Below, piece after piece: positions 34,801 through 47,140 of a stretch of 64,000 bases of DNA. The notes beneath the pieces were generated by a model. It searched no databases, was not told the origin of the DNA, and saw nothing but the letters and a program-made list of their open reading frames with translations. Each line of letters begins with the position of its first letter. Within the stretch, counting starts at the first letter, position 1. The position numbers were made by a program, and so were the translations under genes. Origin of the DNA: Magicicada septendecula (lineage: Eukaryota; Arthropoda; Insecta; Hemiptera; Cicadidae); NCBI GenBank assembly GCA_034769895.1, contig CM068367.1, positions 347,719,611-347,783,610 of the forward strand, given 5' to 3'.

Positions 34801-34916
34801 TGCCCTCAGATTATTTGTTATTTTTGCCAAAGTTTTTTGTTAGTTATTGTTCCGGAGATCTGGTCTCTGGTAATACCGCTTGTAACAAGTTATATTTCAG
34901 TATCAAACGAATGTTT

Positions 34917-34922
34917 AATAAA
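34917..34922 (+). terminator. Polyadenylation signal AATAAA
   Basis: A canonical AATAAA lies 117 nt after the stop of the candidate exon, followed by a GTTATTTATAATATATAAAG stretch. It supports, but does not prove, a transcript end near 34940. Further AATAAA-like hexamers follow near 34972. Confidence 0.45.
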
Positions 34923-34940
34923 GTTATTTATAATATATAA

Positions 34941-37900
34941 AGACATTATTATTGCGGGTATACGAGAATAATAAAAATAAAGATTGGCCGGTAAGTGCCG
35001 GGCGAGGCATTTTAAGGAACCGCCACATTGAAAAAATACAATTAAGAGAAAACAGTCATAACAAATATAGTTCCTGTTTTACCCTTCTCGCCCAATCTAG
35101 GTTTATGACAATTGATAATAATTAATATAGGACCGGATGGACATTAGCAAAGTGGCCGTATGTGTATATATTTATACTGTGTGTGTACCAAGAGCAGAGC
35201 TTCAACTAGACATTGCATCTGCTCCCTCACCGTTTCCTATTCCTACCACGTACCAAATTTTCAAACCGGGTTATTTGAAGGTACTTTTTGAGTTTACAGC
35301 AACAAATACAAAATTATGTTAAAAGTAGTGTTTCTTGTATTTGTTCATATATAACGCAGATTGTAAAAATAAGTTTAAGTGTAAAAAAAAGTTGTTATAC
35401 AAATTAAGAAGTATATAAAAATATAGGCACACATGTGTATAGAGCTTTGTGTGCATTTAGTATATATGTATTATATATATAAAATATATATTGTATAACT
35501 AAATTTTATATTATATGTAATACATGTTATTTCTTATATAATATATATAAACAAATAATATTTATATATGGAACAGTAATTTTGTGTACTGAAGATATAA
35601 AATGGCATGACATTGTATTATTTCGCAAGAAGATGTTAACGCTTATGTTTCTAACTCTTAGTACAGTTCTTATACAATTATTTTGTAAAATTACTATAAT
35701 TTGTAGTATAAAATATATACTGGAACATGATTGTATCACTAAGATATATATTTAACATGAATATATACTAGTCCTGTATTAAATAACCCGGTTTGATTTA
35801 TTAAACATTTATAGGAAAATCCCTTTAAAAAAATATATTTTTCAAAATATATTATGGAAATCTTGGGATTTTTGACAAGTATACGCTTTTAGATGGCTAA
35901 GTAAGTTCCACCTGTCTGATGTTTACATATCATAATGTGAGTGAGCTGACCCATGAATTTTTGTCAGTTCAAACCAAATCAGGTTCTTTGCCAAATTAAA
36001 TATTGTTTCTAAACATTCCTGACTGAATTGTATTTTATTATAGATCTGTGGTTAAGTAAAGAAAACATATTTAATTAAACCCATTAATTTTTCCCAGTTT
36101 GCTTCAAGTATACCTTCCATCAGATACAATCAAAGAATGTATTTTACAAATAAAAGTTTATAATTTAAAATCAGTTTTTGACTGTGTAAGTCTGAAATTT
36201 TTATTTTGAAACAAATTTACTTTTATCTTAAAAGATGAAACAGATAACGTTCGTATTTAAAGAAAGCGTAGTTGTCTAAATAAAAACTAAGAATTTAAAA
36301 TAACTTTTGATTATTTTTTCCATTTAAATATGATGATCAAGTTCATTAGGCTACAAATACATTATCCTCAAGTACAGCCAACCCTAGGACTTGGTTTCAA
36401 AGTATGGGGACGTGCCAGCCACAGTTCTGCAACACTTTGCTTATAAAGTAGTCTGACCAACATTGACCCTAATCTCTTTAATGGAATTGAAAGGGAAGCC
36501 TTTCTGCATATTAATAGAGATAATTAGAAGAGACTGGCAAAATTAAGAGAGTTTTCTTGTTTTTATGTGCCTTTTTACAAAGCATACTTTCATATGCATT
36601 GAAGAATGGAAAGCTTATACAATAAATTGTCCAATGAAGAGTAATTTTTTTAACAGTTGTCATAAATATAGTTTGTAGCAGTTGTCAGAAATACGCATCC
36701 AGTCGGATGTTACATAAAAGGTTATCATCACTCTCTTTCCCCAAAAGTGATTAATCTCACTTGAAGTTATGGCTTCTGGTAAATTCATTTGGGTGCCACA
36801 CATTTTTCGAGTGTGGTAAAATATCAATTTTTGTAATAAATATGTAACAGCCAGTTGAGAGGTAGAAGTCTGAGGAGATTTTAGATATTGTAACAGCTGC
36901 GCCCTCATACGTGAAGAAGAAAATTGTTAACAGTTTATATTGAAATGAGATATTTGTAATATAGTGTTCTTTTGGTGGGTAGACTGAAGCAGACTAAGGT
37001 TTGTAATTGCTGACAGAGAACGTGTTTACATGACTGAGTATTGCTTAACTGAGCTGCACAAAATGTCTACGCTCTGTCTTGTCTCCGCATATTACAATTA
37101 CGAGTGGTTTAAAATGGTAAAGCGTTAAGCGTTAATTGTCTGTGGTTAAAGCATTAATAAGGAAGTGGTCGAAAGAACTATCATTTATTACCTTTGGGTT
37201 TTTTAAGTGTTTTGTGCAATATATATACATCTCGTGTTGGATCTGACATATGTATGTATCATTTGAGCCTTATTAGCAATTATTTTGTGTAAATATGTGT
37301 TTAGTTACTTTGTAGGTTAAAACTTAGGGATGTTTTGGACAGCTCAGTTAAGCTAAATCTTACCACTTGAATGTAATAGATAGACTTATATCTAATTTAG
37401 AATATTTATTATAAGGGTCTTAGCTATATACTGTTTCATTTTAGAAAGGCTGAAAAAAAAACTATAAGGAGATGTAAAGTTGTAAAAATTATTATTATCG
37501 TAAGACAAAACAAAACTAGTATGCCTTCATCTCCTTCATAAACTAACAAGAAAAATATTTAGAGACTGTTGTTTGGTTAGGACTGATGTGCGCATGTCTG
37601 TGGTACCTGCATTCTGTGTGGCCTTTCCAGTGTTAGTACATGCCTATACTTTTGTAACTTCCACATAATTTCTTAACTTGTATGCTTTTTATGAATATTG
37701 CATCTATTTTAAACAGACGATATTGTAATAGACGGTAAATACTGTGTCAGTACCAGTGAAGGAGTGTCTGCATGTGCGTACTACGGACCTAATACTGTAT
37801 TTGTTAAGTTAAAGCTTGTGGAACTTTCTTGACGCGTTTTATTCTGTAACAGGAGCTTTCTAGTTATGCTGGAGAGCTTAAGAGAACCGTTTAAACTCGT

Positions 37901-39224
37901 TGTGCCAAAATTAGTGTCATAGTGTCAGGATTCCAGAGTCGCGCGTACTTCGTAGTGTGAGGAAAATTAAGTGGATTTCTAAAAATCTGTTCTTTAGTTT
38001 CTGATTTCATGTCGTTGTAACCAAGTAGTCATGGATCTGTGTGGTTGTGTTTTACTTGATAACGCGTGGTTCACTGGTACCGTCACAGCTACTGTAATGA
38101 ATTTCACAGTCAGTTCACACAACACGGCGAGTCCGACGATATCGAGAGCAAACTGCAGTGCTTGGTTCGTTCAGCAAACGAAGGAATTTTAATATTTTTT
38201 GGTCAGTATTCCATAACCGATGGTTTTGATTAAAACAAAAAAAATAGTTTTTATAATTCTGAGAACATCAATCGTGCACAGTTAAACACAAATTGTTTCG
38301 TTCTGTTAACCGTGTCATTTTGTTGAATGTGGAATTCATTATAATTTATAACTTAGTTTAATTAGAACAATAACTGTATTATATATACTGTACATATGTA
38401 TTTAATTGTGTATGTATTGGGTCTCACTGCGTGTAGTGCCACACACTGGGGAGGGGACAAGTGTGCGCAGGGAGCGACGACTTCGTGTTGGATTTTCTTC
38501 ATTCAAAGTGACTGTGATAACGAGGGAAGATTAATGAGAAATAAAATTATAAAAATTAAATTAAAAACTTAATTTTGTCGTTTTATTTCACAGCCTGTTG
38601 TGCGCCTATCCATGAAGTGCTCGAACGTTTTGTGCAACGATGTGATTGTTATATATAGTCTGGTTTTGTGAATCGATTTCGATGCTTGTTTATTTCAATT
38701 ACACTTAGTATAAATTTGTATTTAGAAGGTGTTACTTTCACAGACATACATAAGCCTACACAAAGATGTAAATGGCATAAGAGTGACATTGTAATAATCG
38801 GGCTGAGAGTGGTATTTCTTGCAAGTCAAACTGGAAGTTTATAAAATGAATACATACCGGAATCACTATAAAATAAAACAACCAAGAGTTTTGCAAGTAT
38901 GAGGAGGCACGTTATTCAGGTGACCGAGCCGAGTCAGAGAATGTAATGCAGTTTCGTATTCACAGACCTTTTTTTATTCTCTTCTGTATCCAGGAATTCC
39001 TTGTTTTCTGCTACTGATTTGAGTGGATCATACCTCATCTTTTGCTTACATTCAGATATGTCATCTATATGGCCGACCTCTCCTTATCTTCTTCGGTAGC
39101 CTTACTTCAAAAAAGTTCTGACAAATCTATTATACCTGAATACACGGCCTACATCACGTTTATCAGTCTCTTCATTTGCTTCATTCAGATTCCAACACTC
39201 TTTTCCTTTCTTTCAAACTTGACT
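34941..39224. other. AT-rich non-coding stretch
   Basis: No recognisable gene. 35400-35780 is extremely AT-rich with TATATA runs. A TTTTATTTCACAG acceptor-like site at 38591 is followed by only 26 codons to a stop and is not called. Confidence 0.4.
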
Positions 39225-39575
39225 ATGCTACCTTTTTCTGCAATTACTTTTTTCTTCGGTGCCTCTAGCCGGGTTTCTTCTATCCAAAGATTCAGGTTTC
39301 AACTCCATAAGTGGAATAATACGGCCAGAAGTCTTCAGGTCTTGTAAATGCGTATGATTCTTTGTGAGAAAAATTCTTTTTAATCTGAAAGGAATCTTAG
39401 CAAATCCTACTGTTGTTTTCAGTTCTGACAAACACCTGCCGTATTCTGTAATCGTACTGCCCACGTAGCGAAATTGCTTCATTTGTTCAAATCTTTGATT
39501 ATCCAGTTTCACTCTTGACCTCTTTCCCTCATGACGTTTATCTACAATTATCAGCTTAGTCTATTTGACATTTAA
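39225..39575 (-). pseudogene. LINE reverse-transcriptase fragment (third family)
   Basis: The minus strand reads LIIVDKRHEGKRSRVKLDNQ, then RFEQMKQFRYVGSTITEYGR, CLSELKTTVGFAKIPFRLKR and FLTKNHTHLQDLKT. The FRYVGSTIT.YG pattern is the well-known segment after the palm domain of APE-type LINE reverse transcriptases, where the consensus is F.YLGSxIT.DG. Upstream and downstream domains are missing, and an in-frame stop lies at about 39565. It is a short, old fragment. Confidence 0.75.
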
Positions 39576-42270
39576 TTTTGTTTTAGATTAACGAGCAAGA
39601 CCGCTGCATGCTACACTTTACTTTTTTCGAAACACGTAATATCAGTGACATCTGTAATCCGAATGCAGTGTACTCTTTAAGTCCATCAAGTTTTACTCAC
39701 TTAATTATGTAGTTATCCGTGATGAAATTGACAGCGTTTGATATAATTGAAAAACAGAAACAAAAAATTGCAAAGCGAGAAAAGAACAAGATACGTTGAT
39801 ACGGAATAGAGTATAATCGGAACCAAAACGGGCTCTACTTCTATACTGACAGAGCCGTGAGCCTTGCGGAAAATATGTTAACAAGCATTTGTGTTTTCCA
39901 AATATCTAACAGTCCAGTAATGTGTGAACTCGTGAATATTTGTACACATTCGCTGTTTATGTTTCACCACAACTACGGATGTTTAAAACTACCATTCATT
40001 CCACTAACGTATAAACGATAAGTTTTAAAATGTAATTGTAAATACGTTCGACTTTTGCAACGATAATCTATTGCACATCGGCAGACAGCTGGCGCTCCGA
40101 CGCACGCCACCGCTCGCTGTTTTGTGGTTGCAAGCTTGTGTGTATGCGTGTTGTAAATTTGGCAGAGTGAAAGCTGAGTACAGTACAGTACATCACAGCT
40201 CCGACGAGTACGCTTTTGAAACAAGATTTATTTGTTGAAACGACTTTTATCTTTTCCATGCAACTGGCTAACAACAGTACAGAGAGATGACCTTACAGCC
40301 GCCACGTTACGTAGGCCGGTGAGGTATGTTTCCATTAGTCACGCACGGAAAGCGTTTAGACCAGAAGACATTTCTGCAGCACAACAAGACGGTCAACGTG
40401 ATGAAGCAAGCCATGTTGGAAATTTGTTTTAAATTAGTCTTAGAAAGTAACAGACATATTGAAGATATACCGACGTTGTCCATAGTCGGCGAACCGCTAA
40501 GCGTCCTTTCTGCGTCTCCAACGTTATCGAACCGACCAAGCGGAGTCGCCGAAAAGACGTGAAACAATTAGCGTTTCGGCAAATATCTACAACGACAGTG
40601 CTGAGAAAATAAACTTCACTGGTGTATAAATTAACAGTGGGCCTCAGGAGCTTCAAGATGTAAGACGAATTTTTTTAAATTACAGATTTTCTCAGTTGTT
40701 GGGACACAAATAATTGTTCGTTAGCCAATAGTTTTGACAGACAACTTTAATTTAAATAATTTGAAACAGAAAAGTAAAAATGAACAGTAATTGTACCTGA
40801 GAAATATAGTCGGAACAAGGGAAACACATAATGTAAACTAACAGTGCTGGCAAACAGTAGCAAAATTATACCTAAACAGAATAAAATATGGGACGTGTTA
40901 ATTTAAAAACAGTAGGCAGCAGCCATAATATTTAGTCCTTCTTGGGACTTAAAACTTCTCTTTTTACCGATTTTTAAGTTTATTATCACTTGTAATTACA
41001 AATTATAAATTTATTTTATAAGAATCTTTGAGACAAAACTTTATAGCAGCTTGGTGAAAAATGATGTAAAACAGCATATTAATATTGAAGAATATATTAA
41101 CATCTGTATACATAAAAAAAAATTAGTTTACTAAAACCATAAACGTGACATGTTTGGTTCATATGATGACAGTTTTTTATGCTGTAGACATATTTAGACG
41201 TCTCTTTTATCAGAAAACAATTTTTTCATTATTTGATAAAAGTTAATCAGTGATATTTTATAGTACAGATTTTTAACTTTATTTAATAGGAGTACTTTAA
41301 TGTAAGCATACTGAACTTTGCAGAAAGAGTAAGTAGGTTCTAAATAGACTAGTTACATTGTGACTTTTCTAAGTTACACAATAATTTTAATTTCTAAACG
41401 TGATTTTTCCTAGTGTGTACACAGTCCCAACTTATAGGCTTTATTTAATACACCACGTCATATTATTACACTCAAATGCTGTATCACGAATCTACAGTAA
41501 TTTTGTTACACTTGTCAAGTTGAACAGTCTATTGTTTACAAGAAAGTCACTCGGGAATATTTTTTGAACCAAAATCTAGACTAGACTGCGAAATAATCAG
41601 CGAGTTTTGTAAAGGATTTTTTCCAACTCCTGACAGCCTGATAAGGATTAATTTAGGATTCAAGGCTGTTCATAGTATATATTTATGGAAAAATAGTTCT
41701 TTTATTGATACATGTTTGATATTGCAACTAACGTTTTTAACTGAAACTAGCTTTTATTGGGTATTGAAAATGGTAAACCAGTACCATTACTTTTTGTTTT
41801 GATAATGGTACTGGAGGAATTATATTATTAACAAATGAATTCTTTACTCTGGAGTTTCAGATATTTGAAAATTGCATCATTAATGTTATTTCTTTGTAAG
41901 TCATATTAAAGATATGTCGTTTCTTAATATATAAAGAGTGCTGAGTAGGATCAGTAAGGTCTTTTCATTAGTAGTTGCTCAAAATTATTTTCGCTCCTCG
42001 TTTAATGCAAAACTCCAGTTTTATGGATTTTTTACTCATCACTTGACTCATTACTCCGCCTATATACAGGCTTCCTTGCCTGCAGATACTTTATTACACA
42101 AAATTCCGTTAAATATCAGTAACATATATATTATGATTTGGTGGATAATACACAAATAATCGTAGAGAGTGTGGGAATCGTAAAGGCTTGACGAAAATAT
42201 TGAGGATATTGTGACTTATCCTCAAATATTGAGGATAAAAAAATCGTAAAGTTTTGAGGATAAAAATCCG
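39576..42270. other. Mostly AT-rich non-coding stretch
   Basis: No recognised gene. 40226-40660 has fewer stops than its surroundings, with overlapping frames on both strands, but no motif or clear splice pair, so it is not called. Confidence 0.4.
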
Positions 42271-42535
42271 GCCTAAATGAACGCTGAGAGAGGTCAATTT
42301 CAGAAATCGAGACAACTGTCTGGGAACTGAAGATTGTGGGAGAAATAAAAGCAAAGAAATTAGATGGTTGGGGCAAGTGATGAGTATAGCACCTGGTAAC
42401 ACGGTGACTGCAAAGCGTAGAGGCAGAAGAAAACAAGGAAGACAACGAGCCAGATGAACTTGCTTGTGCAAACTGAATATAATTAGATGGAAAGCAAAAC
42501 GTCACTCAAGAAGCAAGTAACCGCGTGAATATGCC
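42271..42535 (+). pseudogene. LINE polyprotein C-terminal fragment (fourth family)
   Basis: The plus strand reads EIRWLGQVMSIAPGNTVTAK, then RRGRRKQGRQRAR, a stop, and further RWKAKRHSR. This is the R-W-GHV.R....GRRxxGRQRxRW tail of non-LTR retrotransposon polyproteins, decayed by stops. Preceding sequence at 42200-42260 contains four copies of TTGAGGATA or its complement. Confidence 0.65.
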
Positions 42536-44382
42536 TCTTGGGACAGGGAGGATATCACGTGCTTCATAGTGTAGTATATTAACAGATCACAAAAACTGGG
42601 TTTTTTTCAGTTTTAATAGACTGTCTTGCGGAGTATTGTATGCGAGACGCGTTGGATTCACAGGGGGCATACAGTTGTAAGACAACAATATCACTTGCTA
42701 AAGCTGAATTTTAAATCGTTCTCTATAATTGATGTTTCATGTCTATACTGTTAAAGTAAATTCATTCTGCTTTAGTTGAAACAATTTGTAGTTTTTTTTT
42801 TGTAATTAGGTGACTACATTCAGTTATTTATGCAATGCCGTGTTAGCGACTTTTTGAAACGTTTTGTTTTCACGTTTGCGTTTTATGAACATACTTCGAT
42901 GTTTTATTAACGTCTTGTGTAGCGAAGGATTTCGTAAAGCCGTAGACGAAGCAACATAAACGTAAAGTCACGTTGTAGGCTATATTGAAACGATTAACAT
43001 GACTAGCCATTGTGTTGGGCGTATTATGCAAAGAGCAGTTTAGTATAGCCGAGCGCATAACTTGCCAGGCCAACCAGATTATCAGCGGGGTTGCGGGTTG
43101 GCAATGCAAGCTGCTTTGGCATAGGGGAAACCTATAAATTAGTTGTGGCCATTAGAAACGTTCGTTTGAAGGCCAGGATACCTATGGGAGACGGAGAGCT
43201 TGATTTGTTGCCATATCCAGCAACCCCGTATTGTTTCAGATAAGGTCACAGCCCGATACTTTTCCCTCGGGGAAGCGCGCAAAATTGTCTGTTAGTATAA
43301 TGAATATTGCTGTACACAAAGTACAAAAAAATGTACAGTGTTATGCTTCCATACACAGTTGAGTAATAAGCCCTCTTAAAATGAACAACTAGAATTGAAA
43401 TTGTTTCTGAACCGAGTGGTAGGCCTATTTGTGTAAATTACTTCCAATGTTTGTGACACGTCTTAAAACTAATATATTAGTGACATGCACTGTCATAGTA
43501 GGGTTGGAAACGAAGTGCGTCATAAATTTAATCTCAATAAAAAAAATAGCTGGGTATATAGACAAAACAGCAAGATTTGTTTCAAGATTAAAGACACTGG
43601 CTAGGAAAACGGAGGACACAGGACATGGTTTACCATCCTCATAAAAATGCAGTATGCTATAATTATTTTATTTCTAGCTGTATGCCAGACAGATTTCTTT
43701 ATCTGTCGTTAATAATTTTGGCTATTAAACATTTTATAATGTTATGTAGGCCTACATTATTTATGAAACATTTTGTCGTAGTCAAAGAGAAAATGGTTGT
43801 AATACGTAACATTTGGACGTGAATGTGTGTGTGTGTTTGTGTGTGTAGTCGCAGCCGTCCTAATAAGCCTTACAAAAACAACGATGAGGCTACCTAAAGG
43901 GAGATATAATTAATTGACTTTAATGGTTTAGGGTGTTGGATAAACTAGTTTGACCAGTCTGTTTTGTACAGGATAATGGGTATGATTGAATCTGGGTAAT
44001 TCCAGTTAAAGAAAACACTGGCACACACTGGGCAATACGACTCTTAAATCTAAAGGTCGACAGTGCGCTTTATCATTATTTACAAATTATAGGCCTATTA
44101 TTACGGGCATCAGCCATTATGTAAAACAGAATAAACATAACGTTTAGACTCCTAAATTTTAGATGCCGTCTTCAGGTGAACAATGAATTAGTTCAGTACA
44201 ATCTCTCCACAACAGACATCGTCACAACATAAACAAAAAATTGAATAATAGGTCTAGTAACAAAATTAGAAATTGTATTTTTAAGAATCTCTTCTGCTGA
44301 GCTTAACGGCCTTCTTAAGAACTTGAAAAACATGTTGGAATAGTATCCAAGTCACTTATTGACAAAATTATATAATACGCGT
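42536..44382. other. Non-coding stretch
   Basis: No recognised gene. A GC-richer block at about 43020-43290 (GCGGGGTTGCGGGTTGGCAA..) looks unlike its surroundings and may be an unidentified repeat. A minus-strand hammerhead-like remnant (CTGAAGACGGCATCT..GAGTCTAAACG) lies at 44138-44179. Confidence 0.4.
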
Positions 44383-44579
44383 ATTTACCGTATTTCTTCC
44401 GTCGTGTGACTTCGTAATGCGGATGGATATATGTGGAACTGTTTTCAATATTTGCAATGTTAATATTTAACGACCTCACTTTGAGTGATTTTTTATTCTG
44501 AAGACGAAACATATGTTTCGAAACGCGTAAATCAATCGAACGCAACACGAAGTCACACGACGTTAGAAATACGGTAAAT
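44383..44579. repeat. Inverted-repeat element of about 197 bp
   Basis: The 33-bp arm at 44383-44415 (ATTTACCGTATTTC..CGTCGTGTGACTTCGT) is repeated inverted at 44547-44579 with about two mismatches. The interior has no coding capacity. It contains TCTGAAGACGAAACATATG with TTTCGAAACGCG at 44490-44525, a perfect short hairpin inside a hammerhead-like TGAAGA..GAAAC frame. The arrangement suggests a small non-autonomous element; flanks are too AT-rich to identify a target duplication. Confidence 0.75.
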
Positions 44580-46050
44580 ATTATATATATCTTCTTAAGA
44601 AGTTAAGATTATTAATTTTGTTACTATTACTATTATTTAATTGTTTTGTTTATACTGTAACGATATTAGTTCTTTTGGATAGGTATTGGGTTATATTGAT
44701 TTATTTTTCTCCGATAAGTCGATCTCTGATGTTTGGGGACAGAAACGTTCAAAATGTGTTCAATTTGTTTTACCACGATGGCTGATGTACGTAGTATTAG
44801 CCCTATACTAATGGATAGGAAGGCGATAGGTTTTTGTTGTTTCTAAGTGAATTAAATCTTCACGTTGTAAAAACGTTAGTAAACTTCGATTTCCTTGTCA
44901 GATTTGTGTTGTTTTTAATTTTAGTTTGTGATAATTTGTAACTGAAATACATTGCAATATTTTGAAGTATCGTGGTTTGGATACATTCAGTGTACGTGTT
45001 TTCGAATTTTACACGATGACGCAGGCACATATATAACTAATATTCATGTTACGATTATATGAATGAAATGACGAGAAATAATCACTACGTATTTTCGATG
45101 AAAGTAATACATGTGTTACGATTAATATCTGGCAAGTGTACTTACGCAATGCTGAGGTATGTAAAATACGTTTCACAAGCCTCTGTGTTTACCGAATAGT
45201 TGGGTATGTCACGTCGTGATAATTTTTTAAATTGGAGTCGCGGGTTGGTGGAGTAGCGCACAACGCGACAATCGATAGGTACTCGTTTTGGCAAGAAACA
45301 CGTGGCGTACTTCAAAATTCTTTTCGTTAATTATTCATCTCAAGAAGCCATTAGATTCTAAATGATCGATAGAAAGCGCATTAAGTGTGTCGTACGTTAT
45401 TTAATTTATCTTATGGATACGTTTGAATTTAAAACTACACGCTGAACACTGATTAAAGCGATGAATAAATTCGTTAACGTGTGAAGTAAATATCTACCAA
45501 AAAATAAAACTAGTCTCCAAAGTAATATTAAAAAATAACTCAATAAATAATTTTGTATTTTATGATTTTCAGTTCACTGAAATATTCGTACAAAAATTAA
45601 TTTCTAAGTAAAAAAGTTTTCTTAGTCGAATATGCAGTTTACTTTTGTTAAATAATCAAACAGTAAATGCGTATGTAAATTAATAAATAAATAACACATA
45701 TTTTCTTGAGACAAAATGAATAAAATTATTAAGTTCATAGTTGACTGCGGTCTGATAAAACGTGGTTTATGTACTACTGTGATTTTGAAAACCTACATTA
45801 TTATGGAGCTAATGCGGTAAAGCCATTCGACTCTGTTCAATTTAAAATTTACTGTTCACCCTTGGTAATAGGAACCGAAATTTTAACAAGCTGTACCTGT
45901 AAGGAGTATCTTGGGGATAGAACGCTTGGTCCGTACACTACGCGATTTGGATTCGATTGCCGTTGCGAGAACAGTGTTATCCGGCTTGTAGACGATCATT
46001 ATGCTTTAGAAAAATATTTTTACAAACCATATAGTCGTATTTCTATAAGC
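44580..46050. other. AT-rich non-coding stretch
   Basis: No recognised gene. The plus-strand frame at 45769-46074 is open for 101 codons but shows no known motif and runs into the LINE fragment. Confidence 0.35.
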
Positions 46051-46055
46051 TACAA

Positions 46056-47140
46056 ACTCATCACCTCTTCATAGATTTCAGAAATGTATACGACAGCATT
46101 GACAGAAAAGAACTTTACACTGCTCTTGAAGAACTGGGCATACCAAAGAAATTAATAAGATTGTGTAGGATGACAATGCTGACAGTGAAGGGAGGGCATG
46201 GTGAGTATTCAGAATGACTTATCAGGAGAGTTTGACTATGGAAAGGGAGTCCTCCAGGGCGATGTTCTTGCTTGCCTCCTCTTCAATCTTGCCTTAGAAA
46301 AAGCTATGAGAGATGCTGGAATAGATTCCTCCGATGACCTAGATATAATCGGGAGGTCCCTTCGAGCAGCCACTGAAGCCTTTCTTGCTCTTGAAGGTCC
46401 CGCAAGGAGGCTGAGTCTCATAATAAATGAAAGCAAGACAAAATACATGGCCACAAAACAGGAGGCTAGAGAAGGAGAGCACATCCAAATTGGCATCTAT
46501 TCCTTCGAAAAAATCAACAACTTTGTTTTTTAGGATGCCAAGTTAACGCTAATGGGGAAACAACAGAAGAAATAAAGCGAAGAATCACCTCAGCTAATAG
46601 GTGCTTCTTTGGTCTCAGACCCCTGTTCCAAAGCAGAATAATTGCCAGGAGCATCAAGCTGCTTTTGTACAAAACACATCCGCCCAGTTCTCACCTATGG
46701 TTCTGAGACCTGGAACATTTCTAGAAAGTCTGAGTCAAGTCTGCTGGTTCATGAACGCAAAATCGTCCGTAGTATATTTGGTCCAATATGTGTAGGAGGT
46801 GAGTGGAGGAAAAGAACCAACCAAGAACTGAACACTCTTCTGAATGAACCAGATATTGTGAAAATTATAAAACTTGGTAGACTCAGGTGGGCTGGACACG
46901 TGATCAGAATGTGGGAGAATGAAATATCAAGAAAGGCACTCCCAGAACAGATCTATGGCACCAGGAGAGTTGGTAGACCCAAACTACGATGGGAAGACGG
47001 TGTGAGCTACGATACGCGCCACATCCTTGGGACCCGGAACTGGAGAGCAGCTGCACTTGACCGGGACAACTGGCGGAGTCTGTTAAACGAGGCACTGACT
47101 CAGTAATGGGTTGTTGCGCCGCTGATGATGATGATGATAT
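46056..47140 (+). mobile_element. 5'-truncated, decayed LINE with ATG-repeat tail
   Basis: The copy starts within the reverse-transcriptase palm (LFIDFRNVYDSIDRKELYTAL) and runs to the ORF end, a short 3' UTR and a GATGATGATGATGATA tail at 47122-47139. Truncation at the 5' side and a simple-repeat 3' tail are typical of target-primed insertion by RTE-like LINEs. Confidence 0.85.
46068..47106 (+). pseudogene. LINE reverse transcriptase and C-terminal tail (fifth family)
   Basis: Readable parts in order: FIDFRNVYDSIDRKELY (palm motif A), GIPKKLIRLCRMTM, a stop and frame change near 46196-46216, then GKGVLQGDVLACLLFNLALE (motif B) and DDLDIIGRS with LSLIINESKTKYM. The YADD box has been cut: the frame runs from AMRDAGID directly into SSDDLDIIGRS, so about a dozen or more residues before the catalytic aspartates are missing. 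After a further frameshift near 46530-46640 comes IRPVLTYGSETWN, then LGRLRWAGHVIRMWENEISRK, RRVGRPKLRWEDGV and a WRAAALDRDNWRSLLNEA end to a TAA at 47104. It is not functional. Confidence 0.85.

Noticed and set aside
38579..38670. TTTTATTTCACAG acceptor followed by an open stretch
   Set aside because: Only about 26 codons to a stop, no poly(A) signal close by and no recognisable peptide.
40226..40660. Region with several open frames
   Set aside because: No recognisable domain, no convincing splice pair and open on both strands.
47122..47139. CTGATGATGATG resembling a hammerhead box
   Set aside because: It is the simple-repeat tail of a LINE, with no following GAAAC.
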